From an uncultured Bacteroides sp. (GTDB lineage: Bacteria; Bacteroidota; Bacteroidia; Bacteroidales; Bacteroidaceae), in contig NZ_OY782857.1 of assembly GCF_963678425.1 (NCBI RefSeq), forward strand, positions 531,001-595,000: a stretch of DNA of 64,000 nucleotides. The letters are read 5' to 3'. Below are positions 37,556-46,028 of this stretch, one piece after another; position 1 is the stretch's first letter; the number at the start of each line of letters is the position of its first letter. The notes below the pieces were generated by a model. The model was not told the origin of the DNA and searched no databases. It saw only the letters and a program-made list of their open reading frames with translations. A program made the position numbers and the translations under genes.

Positions 37556-37863
37556 GTGCATATATGTTTAATAATACTAATTTTTTGTTAAAGCTAAAGG
37601 GTATATCGGTTAACGAAGGGTATTTAAATGTTACTTAGAAGGGGGTCATTTGTTATTTAATACAAAGCCTCATTAAAAAGAAAAACAAAAATACTTATAA
37701 AACAGACGTTTATCACTTTTAATAGTATGAAAAAAAATATCTAAAATCAAATTTTTAAAGATTAATTTTAAAGTTTAAGACTCTTACCTACAAGTAATTT
37801 CAAAGAATTTCATATTCATTTAAAGAAATAAAGGCTTATTTTTTGTCTTCTTTGATGAATGTA

Positions 37864-37900
37864 AAAAGGGCCAGATACAATAATTATACCTGGCCCTTTC
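37864..37900 (-). terminator. Terminator of rubrerythrin
   Basis: AAAGGGCCAG and CTGGCCCTTT form a strong stem around an AT-rich loop; on the minus strand TTTTTAC follows. Confidence 0.85.
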
Positions 37901-37916
37901 ATTATTTAAATTAAAA

Positions 37917-38495
37917 TCAATAATTCTCTTTCTTTACTTCAAAATGAGCTTGTGGATGCAAACAAGCCGGACAAACCTCCGGAGCTTCTTTACCAACATG
38001 AATATATCCGCAATTACGGCATTGCCATACAACTTCATCTTCTTTTGCGAAAACAGAAGCTGTCTCAATGTTCTTCACGAAAGAACGATATCTTTCTTCA
38101 TGGGCCTTCTCAGCGATAGATATATTACGATACATTGCAGCTATTTCAGGGAATCCTTCTTTTTCTGCTACATCTGCAAAGCCAGGATAAAGTAAAGACC
38201 ACTCTTCATGTTCTCCGGCAGCTGCGGCTTGCAAGTTATCGAGGGTTCTGCCTATTACTCCGGCAGGAAAACTAGTGGTTATTTCTACCATTCCTCCTTC
38301 TAGAAACTTGAACATACGTTTAGCATGTTCCTTTTCCTGATCAGCTGTCTCAGTAAAGATTGCAGCTATCTGTTCAAATCCTTCCTTTTTTGCTGCACTC
38401 GCAAAATAAGTGTAGCGCATTCTTGCTTGAGATTCGCCCGCAAAAGAATGCATTAAGTTCTTCTCTGTTTGAGTTCCTTTAATACTTTTAGCCAT
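37917..38495 (-). CDS. Rubrerythrin
   Basis: About 192 residues from MAKSIKGTQTEKNLMHSF. Rubrerythrin reduces hydrogen peroxide to water in anaerobes. The N-terminal four-helix domain holds the diiron ligands: Glu in HSFAGESQARMRYTYF, EKEHAKRMF, AAAGEHEEW and ISIAEKAHEERY. The C-terminal rubredoxin-like domain has two CxxC pairs, WQCRNCGYIHVG and EVCPACLHPQAHF, that bind one iron. Length and order are standard. A longer frame to 38558 is upstream of the promoter. It is monocistronic, with promoter and terminator both visible. Confidence 0.97.
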   Translation of the reverse strand: MAKSIKGTQTEKNLMHSFAGESQARMRYTYFASAAKKEGFEQIAAIFTETADQEKEHAKRMFKFLEGGMVEITTSFPAGVIGRTLDNLQAAAAGEHEEWSLLYPGFADVAEKEGFPEIAAMYRNISIAEKAHEERYRSFVKNIETASVFAKEDEVVWQCRNCGYIHVGKEAPEVCPACLHPQAHFEVKKENY

Positions 38496-38547
38496 AATTA
38501 TATTGTTAAAGATTGTAAAACAATTTCCAAAAGTCTTAGTTAAAACA

Positions 38548-38576
38548 CAAAGATACATTTTTTGTTCAATAACAAA
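38548..38576 (-). promoter_or_regulatory. Promoter of rubrerythrin
   Basis: On the minus strand TTTG (38573-38576) is followed after 17 bp by TATCTTTG (38548-38555). This places the start of transcription about 45 nt before the ATG at 38495. Confidence 0.65.
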
Positions 38577-38670
38577 ATTTTTATAAATACAGAATACTAT
38601 TAAAAATCAAATAGAAAGTCCATTCATTTAAAAATCATGTTTCATAACACCCTTATTCACATTTTTTATG

Positions 38671-38678
38671 TACTTTTG
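38671..38678 (+). promoter_or_regulatory. Promoter -7 box of the SulP gene
   Basis: TACTTTTG fits TAnnTTTG, 60 bp before the ATG. No clear -33 box. Confidence 0.5.
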
Positions 38679-38737
38679 CGATCTCTTACTTAATTAGTTA
38701 AGAATTTAGCGAAATTAACTATACATATCATATATAA

Positions 38738-40414
38738 ATGAAAACGTTTGAATTCAGACCAAAGCTTTACGACGCTTTGAAAAATTACTCCAAGGAGACG
38801 TTACTTTCAGATTTGATGGCCGGAATTATCGTTGGTATCGTAGCACTCCCTCTGGCAATTGCATTTGGTATTGCCTCTGGCGTTTCACCTGAAAAAGGTA
38901 TTATCACTGCAATCATTGCAGGTTTTATTATTTCATTTTTAGGCGGATCAAAAATCCAAATTGGAGGACCAACCGGCGCCTTTATCGTTATTGTCTATGG
39001 AATTATACAGCAATACGGAGAAAGGGGATTGCTTGTTGCAACCATTATGGCCGGTATACTATTGATTCTTTTGGGAGTATTTAAATTGGGAACAATCATT
39101 AAGTACATTCCTTATCCCATTGTAGTGGGTTTTACCAGTGGTATAGCGCTTACTATTTTCACTACACAGATAAAAGATTTATTCGGCTTATCAATGCATA
39201 TTGTTCCAGCTGACTTTCTTTCCAAATGGGTTGCTTACTTTCAAAGCTTCGGTACATTAAATTTATGGCCCACAATAGTAGGCTTACTGAGTATACTTAT
39301 TATTGCCTATACACCAAAGTTTTCCAAAAAGATTCCAGGTTCACTGATTGCCATTGTTCTGATGACAATTTTGGCTTACATCTTAAGAAATTATGCAGGA
39401 ATTACTTCTATAGAAACTATCGGCGACAGATTTACGATCAATGCTTCACTGCCAGAAGCACAGGTTCCTGCTATGTCCTGGGAAGTGATTAAAGGACTTT
39501 TTCCTGCTGCAATGACTATTGCCATATTAGGTGCTATTGAATCATTACTCTCCGCCACAGTTGCAGATGGTGTAACTGGCGACAAACATAATTCCAATCA
39601 GGAATTGATTGCTCAGGGAGCTGCTAATTTAATTACTCCTTTATTCGGAGGCATCCCTGCAACAGGAGCTATTGCACGAACAATGACAAATATTAATAAT
39701 GGTGGAAAAACTCCGATAGCCGGAATTATTCATGCCGTTGTACTTCTTCTTATCTTAATTTGTCTTGGCCCTCTCACAAAACATATTCCGATGGCCTGTC
39801 TAGCAGGAGTATTGGTAATAGTAGCCTATAACATGAGTGAATGGAGAACTTTCCGTGCGTTGATGAAAAATCCAAAATCAGATATTGCCGTATTGCTTAT
39901 AACCTTCTTCCTAACAGTTATATTCGATTTAACTGTAGCGATAGAAGTGGGAATCGTTATTGCATGTCTACTGTTTATGAGACGAGTTGCGGAAACCTCA
40001 AACTTATCAATCATTACAGATGAAATTGACCCAAGTGCCGGACTAGATATTGCAATAAAAGAAGAACCTCTTAAAATACCAGAAGGAGTTGAAGTATATG
40101 AAATTAATGGCCCCTTTTACTTTGGAATTGCCAATAAGTTCGAAGAACAAATGGTTCAGATAGGAGACCGACCTAAAATACGAATCATACGTATGCGAAA
40201 GGTTCCATTTATTGATTCTACCGGCATTCATAATCTAACAAACCTTTGTCGGATGTCTAAAAAAGAAAATGTTCAGATCATTCTTTCCGGGGTAAACGAG
40301 AAAGTACATGAGGTTCTTGAAAAATCAGGTTTCAATGATTTATTGGGAAAAGAGAATGTTTGCAGCCATATTAATATCGCTTTAGCACGAGCTGAAGAAA
40401 TTCTTAATAAATAA
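38738..40414 (+). CDS. SulP-family anion transporter with STAS domain
   Basis: 558 residues. The transmembrane core has 12-14 helices in two inverted repeats, with the family motifs LMAGIIVGIVALPLAIAFGIASGVSPEKGI and GGPTGAFIVIVYGII near residues 20-85, and FGGIPATGAIARTMTNINNGGKTPIAG near 310. The C-terminal STAS domain (about 455-558) includes VYEINGPFYFGIANKF and IRMRKVPFIDSTGIHNL. SulP proteins move sulfate, bicarbonate or dicarboxylates. The substrate is uncertain: bicarbonate (BicA-like) or sulfate are both possible, and no sulfate-assimilation or carbonic anhydrase gene is adjacent. Confidence 0.93.
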   Translation: MKTFEFRPKLYDALKNYSKETLLSDLMAGIIVGIVALPLAIAFGIASGVSPEKGIITAIIAGFIISFLGGSKIQIGGPTGAFIVIVYGIIQQYGERGLLVATIMAGILLILLGVFKLGTIIKYIPYPIVVGFTSGIALTIFTTQIKDLFGLSMHIVPADFLSKWVAYFQSFGTLNLWPTIVGLLSILIIAYTPKFSKKIPGSLIAIVLMTILAYILRNYAGITSIETIGDRFTINASLPEAQVPAMSWEVIKGLFPAAMTIAILGAIESLLSATVADGVTGDKHNSNQELIAQGAANLITPLFGGIPATGAIARTMTNINNGGKTPIAGIIHAVVLLLILICLGPLTKHIPMACLAGVLVIVAYNMSEWRTFRALMKNPKSDIAVLLITFFLTVIFDLTVAIEVGIVIACLLFMRRVAETSNLSIITDEIDPSAGLDIAIKEEPLKIPEGVEVYEINGPFYFGIANKFEEQMVQIGDRPKIRIIRMRKVPFIDSTGIHNLTNLCRMSKKENVQIILSGVNEKVHEVLEKSGFNDLLGKENVCSHINIALARAEEILNK

Positions 40415-40449
40415 AGCAGTACTTAAGCAAAAATAATTTGTGAAATTAT

Positions 40450-40490
40450 AAAAAAGGGTACAATAAGATTTACTTATTGTACCCTTTTTT
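40450..40490. terminator. Bidirectional terminator between SulP and the radical SAM gene
   Basis: AAAAAAGGGTACAATAAG pairs exactly with CTTATTGTACCCTTTTTT around a five-base loop. It serves both convergent genes. Confidence 0.88.
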
Positions 40491-40557
40491 TATATTAGTT
40501 CTATACCTTAACTAAAAAATTACGCTTGTAATTCTATCTTGTAAAGAAAATATTTGC

Positions 40558-41334
40558 TTAATATGAGGCAGTAGCAGAAATGCCATTTTTTTTGAGCATT
40601 TCAAGGATACAGTTTAGTTCCTGGCGCGTTGCTTTAATAAGATGCTTGTCAGGCGTTTCCCGGTCAATCGTATAAATCATTACCTGAGAAGGAGCTATTG
40701 ATTTTACTGCTTCAAGCCAAGGTAATACATATTCATCGCCCGTATTATCAACATTTTCACCATAACAAGTTCCTTTCATAAACATGGTCTGAATAATTAC
40801 ATGTCCATGAAATGCTTTCAGATTATCTATGATTTCTTCTACATTAAAATGTCCAGCCGGTCGATCAACCATTTTTATGTATTCTTCATTCACTGTATCT
40901 AGTTTTAATATATTGTTATCAACCTTCATCAGTGCATCAAAAACCTTAGGACGATTAATAAAAGTGGAATTACTGAGCACACTTACTTTAGCCTTCGGGA
41001 AATAACGATTCCTCAATTCAATGGTATCATCAATAATCTCAGGAAAATGTGGATGAGAAGTGGGTTCACCATTTCCGGCAAAGGTAATCACATCGGGTGA
41101 TGGTCCGTTTGCCTGCATATCTTTTAATTTATTTTCCAATGCCATTCGCACTTCCTCCCGCATAGGCAAAGGCTGAATAGGGCGGTTTTCTGCATTTAAT
41201 CCACATTCACAGTAAATACAATCGAAAGAGCAGTGCTTACCATCTGAAGGTGCTAAGTTTATTCCTAAAGAAACACCGAGACGGCGGGAATGAACAGGAC
41301 CAAAAATCGGTGAAGGATAAATTATAGTTGACAT
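40558..41334 (-). CDS. Radical SAM protein of COG0731 type
   Basis: 258 residues. The [4Fe-4S] motif CSFDCIYCECG (about residues 34-44) follows GVSLGINLAPSDGKH. FAGNGEPTSHPHFPEI is the SAM glycine-rich region and LKLDTVNEEYIKMVDRP the core barrel strand. The set resembles short COG0731 Fe-S oxidoreductases related to the wyosine enzyme family, but without the RNA-binding part; the reaction is unknown. The gene is alone between convergent SulP and an envelope gene pair. Confidence 0.85.
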   Translation of the reverse strand: MSTIIYPSPIFGPVHSRRLGVSLGINLAPSDGKHCSFDCIYCECGLNAENRPIQPLPMREEVRMALENKLKDMQANGPSPDVITFAGNGEPTSHPHFPEIIDDTIELRNRYFPKAKVSVLSNSTFINRPKVFDALMKVDNNILKLDTVNEEYIKMVDRPAGHFNVEEIIDNLKAFHGHVIIQTMFMKGTCYGENVDNTGDEYVLPWLEAVKSIAPSQVMIYTIDRETPDKHLIKATRQELNCILEMLKKNGISATASY

Positions 41335-41399
41335 AATTATTGTTTTTAAAAAATGTCACAAAGATAACAGTTCGTGATGAAAAATGTTCTTGTTTTTAT

Positions 41400-43469
41400 T
41401 TAAAACTTCCAACGTAACTGTATATTGAGATCTGTTTTAGTATCACCGTAAATTGTTTCCAGCCCAGAACCAATCACGCTCCGATCTGTATATCTTGTTT
41501 GGCCAAACTTAATAATAATCATCAGATTTTTATTAAAATCATACCGAGAATTAAAGGCAAAGCGCACTCCCTTACCATAGAAAGAAGGCATGGAAAAGGC
41601 ATATAACAGTCCATGTTCATAAGAAGAGATTCGGGCTGTATAATCGCTGGTATCAAACATACCATAATATAGATCAAAACGAAGCGGAAATTTTCGGAAT
41701 TTGTAGGAAAAGTTATTCAGAATCATAAAGCCTTGTTCTGCTTTCACACCTTGCGGATTGACCCAAACCCAGTTTGCAGTAATTTTAAAAGAGAGGTTAT
41801 CCTGCAACAGGTAACCCATCTGATAATGAACTTTCTGCTGAATATACGGACGTATCTCTTTTAACTCCGATCCCTCGGGCGTATAATTTTTATCTTTTGC
41901 CTTATAGCGGTAACGAAAAAGCATAGTTAGATTAGTTTTGGGCATATAAGTAGCTTGTATAAGCCCATCAAATCCGGATGATGGCTGGTCAACTCCATAT
42001 TTTAACCACGGAAAGTGAAAAAAATCAGCATAAGCAAAGAATTTCCAAAACCTGACAGGTTTGGCTTCAATGCCCAAATAGTATCCATTTTCGTTTTGTA
42101 CACTGCTTCCTTCAGAAACAGAACGGGCATACAAGGCCTGGTAATCTTTCGCATAATACCTCTCCAGAAAAAGGACCTGGTAATTTGATACCGGAGAAAA
42201 ACTAATAGTGTTGAGGGTAGCTATACCTCCATCTTTTCCGGCTGCTGTTTCACCAAAGAAATATATTTTGTTCCATCTATATTTATAATCAATGCCTAAA
42301 TTATAAAATTCTTTTCCTTTCAGATTATAATAATTGTAAGGTCTTGATTCAGGAATATAGCTTTTATCAAAGAAATAATAAATACCTGTGAAACCCATTT
42401 TAAGATTATGATATGAATAGCCTATATTCCCTCCCAGTAGCTGAATATTAGCTACATCTTTTCGTTCAATTTCACGGGGAATACGGTGTAAACCATCGCG
42501 TTTAATGGAGGTCAGCACATTATCACATACTATTCCGTCTAAATTTCGGTATGAATAAAAGCCGGTAAAAGTAAAATGCTCATTCATATTATAAGCAGCT
42601 GCAACTCCTTGAAAGTAATTATATTCATCCGAAGAGGAATGCTTTTTTATTCCTGTGGATTTATATCCAATTGTAGCAATGGTAGAACTTTTCCCTAAAC
42701 TATAATCACTACTGAGAACCAATCCCTGTCCAAAACTCATTCGATAATTTCCTAAAGCCAAAGTTTTTATTTTACCTAAATCATGAGCTAATAAATAAAA
42801 TGAATAATAATCATATCCATATTTATTAACCGATCCGAAAAAAGGTTCTCCACAGTCATTTTCTGCTGTTATTCCACAGTATAACAAGTCTTTATAATAA
42901 AATCCATACCGATAAGAATTATAGTATGAACTGCCAATAAACTGCTTATTAACATCTGCAGTTAATAAACTATCCGAGTGCTGACGATAACCTTCCTTAC
43001 GATATAAAGGAATATCAAAACGAGTAACTAATTCATGTTTTCCGTACTTCCAAATATCTTTCCACCGTGGCAAACTACTTTTCTTCTCAGCTTCTCCAAT
43101 ATAGATAAAAGGAAGCAAATACTGAATAGTCTGTCTATCGAAATCCTCCACCATCTGCAGCTCATAAATTGTCTTTATTGGACCGAAAACATATAAATAA
43201 TAAAGTAAATGTTCTATTTGCAAATCTGTCAAAAAAGGAAATTGTTCCAATTGTTCTTTGGTTATTTTATTCAGATTTATAGGGTTTTCCTTTAAATAAG
43301 CCAAATCTTCCAAATTATTTGTCCAATCCTTTTCCTCATCTTCAGTATCCAAAGATAATTGTTCTGTCAAGTCTTCCCACTCTGAAGGAGTTTCAGTTTG
43401 TGCAAAAAGAGGAGTAAAAAATATAAATGGAATCAAATAAATAAAAAAGAGCTTTCTTTGCAATTCCAT
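41400..43469 (-). CDS. Helix-hairpin-helix plus outer-membrane barrel protein
   Basis: 689 residues with a signal peptide (LFFIYLIPFIFFTPLFAQ). Residues about 45-125 contain tandem helix-hairpin-helix motifs of ComEA kind (NPINLNKITKEQLEQFPFLTDLQIEHLL, then VFGPIKTIYELQMVEDF). The remaining ~550 residues are beta-strand-rich, with aromatic girdles (YSFYLLAHDLGKIKTLALGNYRMSFGQGLVLS) and end in LNIQLRWKF, as in an outer-membrane barrel. A periplasmic HhH unit joined to a barrel could bind DNA at the envelope or use the fold for protein contacts; neither is shown. It follows the next envelope gene by 3 bp. Confidence 0.78.
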   Translation of the reverse strand: MELQRKLFFIYLIPFIFFTPLFAQTETPSEWEDLTEQLSLDTEDEEKDWTNNLEDLAYLKENPINLNKITKEQLEQFPFLTDLQIEHLLYYLYVFGPIKTIYELQMVEDFDRQTIQYLLPFIYIGEAEKKSSLPRWKDIWKYGKHELVTRFDIPLYRKEGYRQHSDSLLTADVNKQFIGSSYYNSYRYGFYYKDLLYCGITAENDCGEPFFGSVNKYGYDYYSFYLLAHDLGKIKTLALGNYRMSFGQGLVLSSDYSLGKSSTIATIGYKSTGIKKHSSSDEYNYFQGVAAAYNMNEHFTFTGFYSYRNLDGIVCDNVLTSIKRDGLHRIPREIERKDVANIQLLGGNIGYSYHNLKMGFTGIYYFFDKSYIPESRPYNYYNLKGKEFYNLGIDYKYRWNKIYFFGETAAGKDGGIATLNTISFSPVSNYQVLFLERYYAKDYQALYARSVSEGSSVQNENGYYLGIEAKPVRFWKFFAYADFFHFPWLKYGVDQPSSGFDGLIQATYMPKTNLTMLFRYRYKAKDKNYTPEGSELKEIRPYIQQKVHYQMGYLLQDNLSFKITANWVWVNPQGVKAEQGFMILNNFSYKFRKFPLRFDLYYGMFDTSDYTARISSYEHGLLYAFSMPSFYGKGVRFAFNSRYDFNKNLMIIIKFGQTRYTDRSVIGSGLETIYGDTKTDLNIQLRWKF

Positions 43470-43472
43470 CCC

Positions 43473-44291
43473 TTAAAAATTAAATTGTAATGCACAGCAA
43501 GATTGAAAACCAAGTACAGGATGATTAGTGAAAGCCAGATTGAAAATAAACGGATGTAGGTTTAACCCTACACCAAAACTTGGCGTGAAAGGCTTTGTCC
43601 ACATTCCTGTGCGAACAGATAACTCTTTAACAGGTGTATATTCCATTCCAAATTTATAAATTGTTGGAAGAGCAAAATCCTTTTCAATTTCAGCTGTTAA
43701 TAAAAACATTTCCTTCGGTTGATAACTTATACCCATAGTAAGTACATTAGCAAGTTGAGTATTCTCCTCTCCTATTTTAATCTCGGTCCGTAAAGGGTTT
43801 ATTACCAAAAAGGATAAATTCAGATTATCTGCAGGACACATTAATACCCCCACATCTCCCATTAAAATGCCAGCATCAGACTCTTTATCAGAATAATGTA
43901 CACCTAAATAATTTATCCTCATTCCTAAACTAATCAATTGAGAAAGCTTTTTGTAGAAATTAAAACCAACTATAGTTTCATTGTATGCATCAAAGCCATA
44001 TCGGGAAATATACATTGCTCCATTCAAATATTGGTTAGGGTAATTAACTGTGCAAGCAAAAGAAGATAATTCTTTAATTCCATACCTGCTTACATACCCT
44101 AGAGAAAGGGATCTGGAAGGAAGAAAACCATAGGAAGAAGGATTGGTAAACCCAGGTAATACCGAAGAAGTATTTCCCATAGAATAGGCACGAGCATCAA
44201 TAATACGATCAGACTCGACAGCTTTACAAGTATTAAAAGAAAGAAATAATAAGAAAAGGAAAATAGGAACGCTTAATGATAAGTGTTTCAT
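43473..44291 (-). CDS. Outer-membrane beta-barrel protein of PorV/PorQ-like appearance
   Basis: 272 residues with a signal peptide (VPIFLFLLFLSFNTCKA). The mature part starts IIDARAYSMGNTSSVLPGFTNPSSYGF, which resembles the opening of FadL/PorV-like barrels (ARxxxMGxxS...NPA), and continues as amphipathic strands (QYLNGAMYISRYGF, LISLGMRINYLGVHY, LSVRTGMWTKPFTPSFGVGLNL) to a C-terminal CCALQFNF. No catalytic residues. It is tightly linked to the HhH-barrel gene, so the two products may act together in the outer membrane; this is inferred from the operon only. Confidence 0.72.
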   Translation of the reverse strand: MKHLSLSVPIFLFLLFLSFNTCKAVESDRIIDARAYSMGNTSSVLPGFTNPSSYGFLPSRSLSLGYVSRYGIKELSSFACTVNYPNQYLNGAMYISRYGFDAYNETIVGFNFYKKLSQLISLGMRINYLGVHYSDKESDAGILMGDVGVLMCPADNLNLSFLVINPLRTEIKIGEENTQLANVLTMGISYQPKEMFLLTAEIEKDFALPTIYKFGMEYTPVKELSVRTGMWTKPFTPSFGVGLNLHPFIFNLAFTNHPVLGFQSCCALQFNF

Positions 44292-44396
44292 AAATTATTT
44301 TTTAAGGACTTTATAAAAAAGGTCTAACAGTTTGCGAATATAAGTTAAATAAACTCCCCTAGCAAATAAGGGCAAAAATATTTATCACAAAAAAGA

Positions 44397-44426
44397 TTTG
44401 GATTTTAATTAATTGCACTAATTTTG
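44397..44426 (+). promoter_or_regulatory. Promoter of the DUF4294 gene
   Basis: TTTG at 44397-44400, an 18-bp gap, then TAATTTTG at 44419-44426. Transcription would begin at about 44432, which is the GTG start codon itself. Confidence 0.6.
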
Positions 44427-44431
44427 CAACT

Positions 44432-45037
44432 GTGAAAAGAGTATTTAAAATAGGGTTACTACTATGTTTTGCAATATTTTGTTTTTCCATTGGAAAAGCT
44501 CAGAAATTGCAAACAAAGGCTCCTGTATTATGGGTAGAAGCTTGTGTGTATCAAGGGGATACTATACCCTTTGTAGAATTACGAAATATATATGTTTACC
44601 CTCCGCTCAAATTCAGTACTCAAAAAGAATGGCGTGATTACTACCGGTTAATCTATAATGTAAAAAAAGTACTTCCTCTTTCAATAATGATCCATAATAC
44701 AATTATTGAAACCTATGAGTATGTACAAACTTTGCCAAACCAAAAAGCAAAGGACGCACATATAAAAAGAGTGGAAAAAGGATTGAAAGAACAATATACT
44801 GCACAGTTCAAAAAACTATCTTATTCACAAGGTAAACTACTCATCAAACTGGTTGACAGAGAATGTAATCAATCCTCTTATGAAATAATTAAAGCTTTTA
44901 TGGGTAGTTTCAAGGCAGGATTCTATCAGACTTTTGCCAGCATTTTCGGAGCAAGTTTAAAAAAAGAATATGATTCTACTAAAGATGACAGTTTAACTGA
45001 AAGAGTTATCACTTTAGCTGCTAACGGTCAAATTTAA
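44432..45037 (+). CDS. DUF4294 secreted protein
   Basis: 201 residues starting at GTG, with a signal peptide (IGLLLCFAIFCFSIGKAQ). The mature part shows the DUF4294 pattern: GDTIPFVELRNIYVYPPLKF, WRDYYRLIYNVKKVLPL, then a long helical region (AKDAHIKRVEKGLKEQYTAQFKKLSYSQGKLLIKLVDRE). The family is found across Bacteroidetes and has no known function; it is probably periplasmic. There is no other in-frame start before the signal peptide, and the promoter places the transcription start at or next to the GTG. The last 17 bp overlap the convergent SpoU gene. Confidence 0.82.
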   Translation: MKRVFKIGLLLCFAIFCFSIGKAQKLQTKAPVLWVEACVYQGDTIPFVELRNIYVYPPLKFSTQKEWRDYYRLIYNVKKVLPLSIMIHNTIIETYEYVQTLPNQKAKDAHIKRVEKGLKEQYTAQFKKLSYSQGKLLIKLVDRECNQSSYEIIKAFMGSFKAGFYQTFASIFGASLKKEYDSTKDDSLTERVITLAANGQI

Positions 45038-45557
45038 GTTTCTTAAAGAAATCCCAGATAACAATTCCGGTTGTAACAGATACATTTAAAGAATGCTTGG
45101 TTCCATATTGAGGAATTTCAATACAACCATCACTGTTGTTAATAACTTCCTGTTGAACACCCTTTACTTCATTACCCATTATAATAGCATACTTTTTTGC
45201 CGGATCTAATTGTAAGTCAGTTAATAACGTACTTCCTTCTGCCTGTTCTATTGAATATACTATATATCCTTCGGATTTCAACTTATCAACAGCATCAAGA
45301 GTGTTTTTAAAATATTTCCAATTCATAGTATACTCTGCACCAAGAGCCGTTTTATGTAACTCCGGATGCGGGGGTATAGCAGTTATTCCACATAAATAGA
45401 TAGATTCAACCCGAAATGCATCGGAAGTACGAAACACAGAACCTATATTATGCAAACTTCTAATTTCATCTAAAACCACTATCAAATGGAGTTTCTTAGC
45501 TTCTTTAAATTGCTCAGCATTAATCCGGTTAAGTTCAGTTATCTTTAATTTGCGCAT
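45021..45557 (-). CDS. SpoU/TrmH-family RNA 2'-O-methyltransferase
   Basis: 178 residues, catalytic SPOUT domain only. Motif 1 is LDEIRSLHNIGSVFRTSDAF (Asn and Arg of the active site), motif 2 is KYAIIMGNEVKGVQQEV and motif 3 is IEIPQYGTKHSLNVSVTTGIVIWDF, which form the trefoil knot and SAM site. Without an extra RNA-binding domain it resembles small TrmH/TrmL-like enzymes that methylate tRNA ribose, but the target is not predictable. Promoter box at 45581-45588. Confidence 0.92.
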   Translation of the reverse strand: MRKLKITELNRINAEQFKEAKKLHLIVVLDEIRSLHNIGSVFRTSDAFRVESIYLCGITAIPPHPELHKTALGAEYTMNWKYFKNTLDAVDKLKSEGYIVYSIEQAEGSTLLTDLQLDPAKKYAIIMGNEVKGVQQEVINNSDGCIEIPQYGTKHSLNVSVTTGIVIWDFFKKLKFDR

Positions 45558-45580
45558 ACTTACTATTATTTATTACGATG

Positions 45581-45588
45581 CAAAGATA
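45581..45588 (-). promoter_or_regulatory. Promoter -7 box of the SpoU methylase
   Basis: The minus strand reads TATCTTTG, 23 bp before the start codon. Confidence 0.55.
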
Positions 45589-45793
45589 ATAACAATTCAC
45601 AATACACTGTTCACAACCGTTTAAAACCTGTCGAATCATGAGACAAACATTTTTATAAATAATACTAGGATATTTGATAAAAACATTTATGTCACATATA
45701 AAATGAACATTCCAAATAAGTTAGCTAAAAGTTTATATACCTATTTAAACATCTTTTTACTATGAAATTATTTAGAATATCTTATAAAGTTCT

Positions 45794-45801
45794 TAACTTT
45801 G
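45794..45801 (+). promoter_or_regulatory. Possible promoter -7 box of nadA
   Basis: TAACTTTG fits TAnnTTTG but is 227 bp before the nadA start and lacks a clear -33 box. Confidence 0.4.
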
Positions 45802-46028
45802 CACCATATTAACAAGCAGTTAATTATAACACAATATATAATATAAATATCTAATAATCAATACTTATAGGCACTTTTATCCTGTTTATAAGTCCTAAAG
45901 AACTTTATTCATTAGACTAACAACTTTAAAAGCAAATAAAAACATATTTATTTACCAACACTATTAACAGCCTATTATAACTAGTATTAGATTTTTAAAT
46001 AATAAGTAGAGAATTAAATATAAATATA

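Larger units (their letters stand above)
37497..37916. other. Intergenic region upstream of susC
   Basis: 420 bp, very AT-rich. It contains the susC promoter box near its left end and the rubrerythrin terminator near its right end. The ~300 bp between them hold no open frame or repeat I can support; they are where a PUL regulator would be expected to bind. Confidence 0.7.
45558..46028. other. AT-rich divergent region upstream of nadA
   Basis: 471 bp with very low GC. It carries -7 boxes for the SpoU gene (45581-45588) and for nadA (45794-45801). The latter would give nadA a leader of about 220 nt. No known riboswitch motif, repeat or credible small gene was recognised. Confidence 0.65.

Noticed and set aside
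45762..45812. Tiny ATG-started frame in the nadA leader as a leader peptide
   Set aside because: Its coding run overlaps the candidate promoter box and no ribosome site or conserved pattern is visible.
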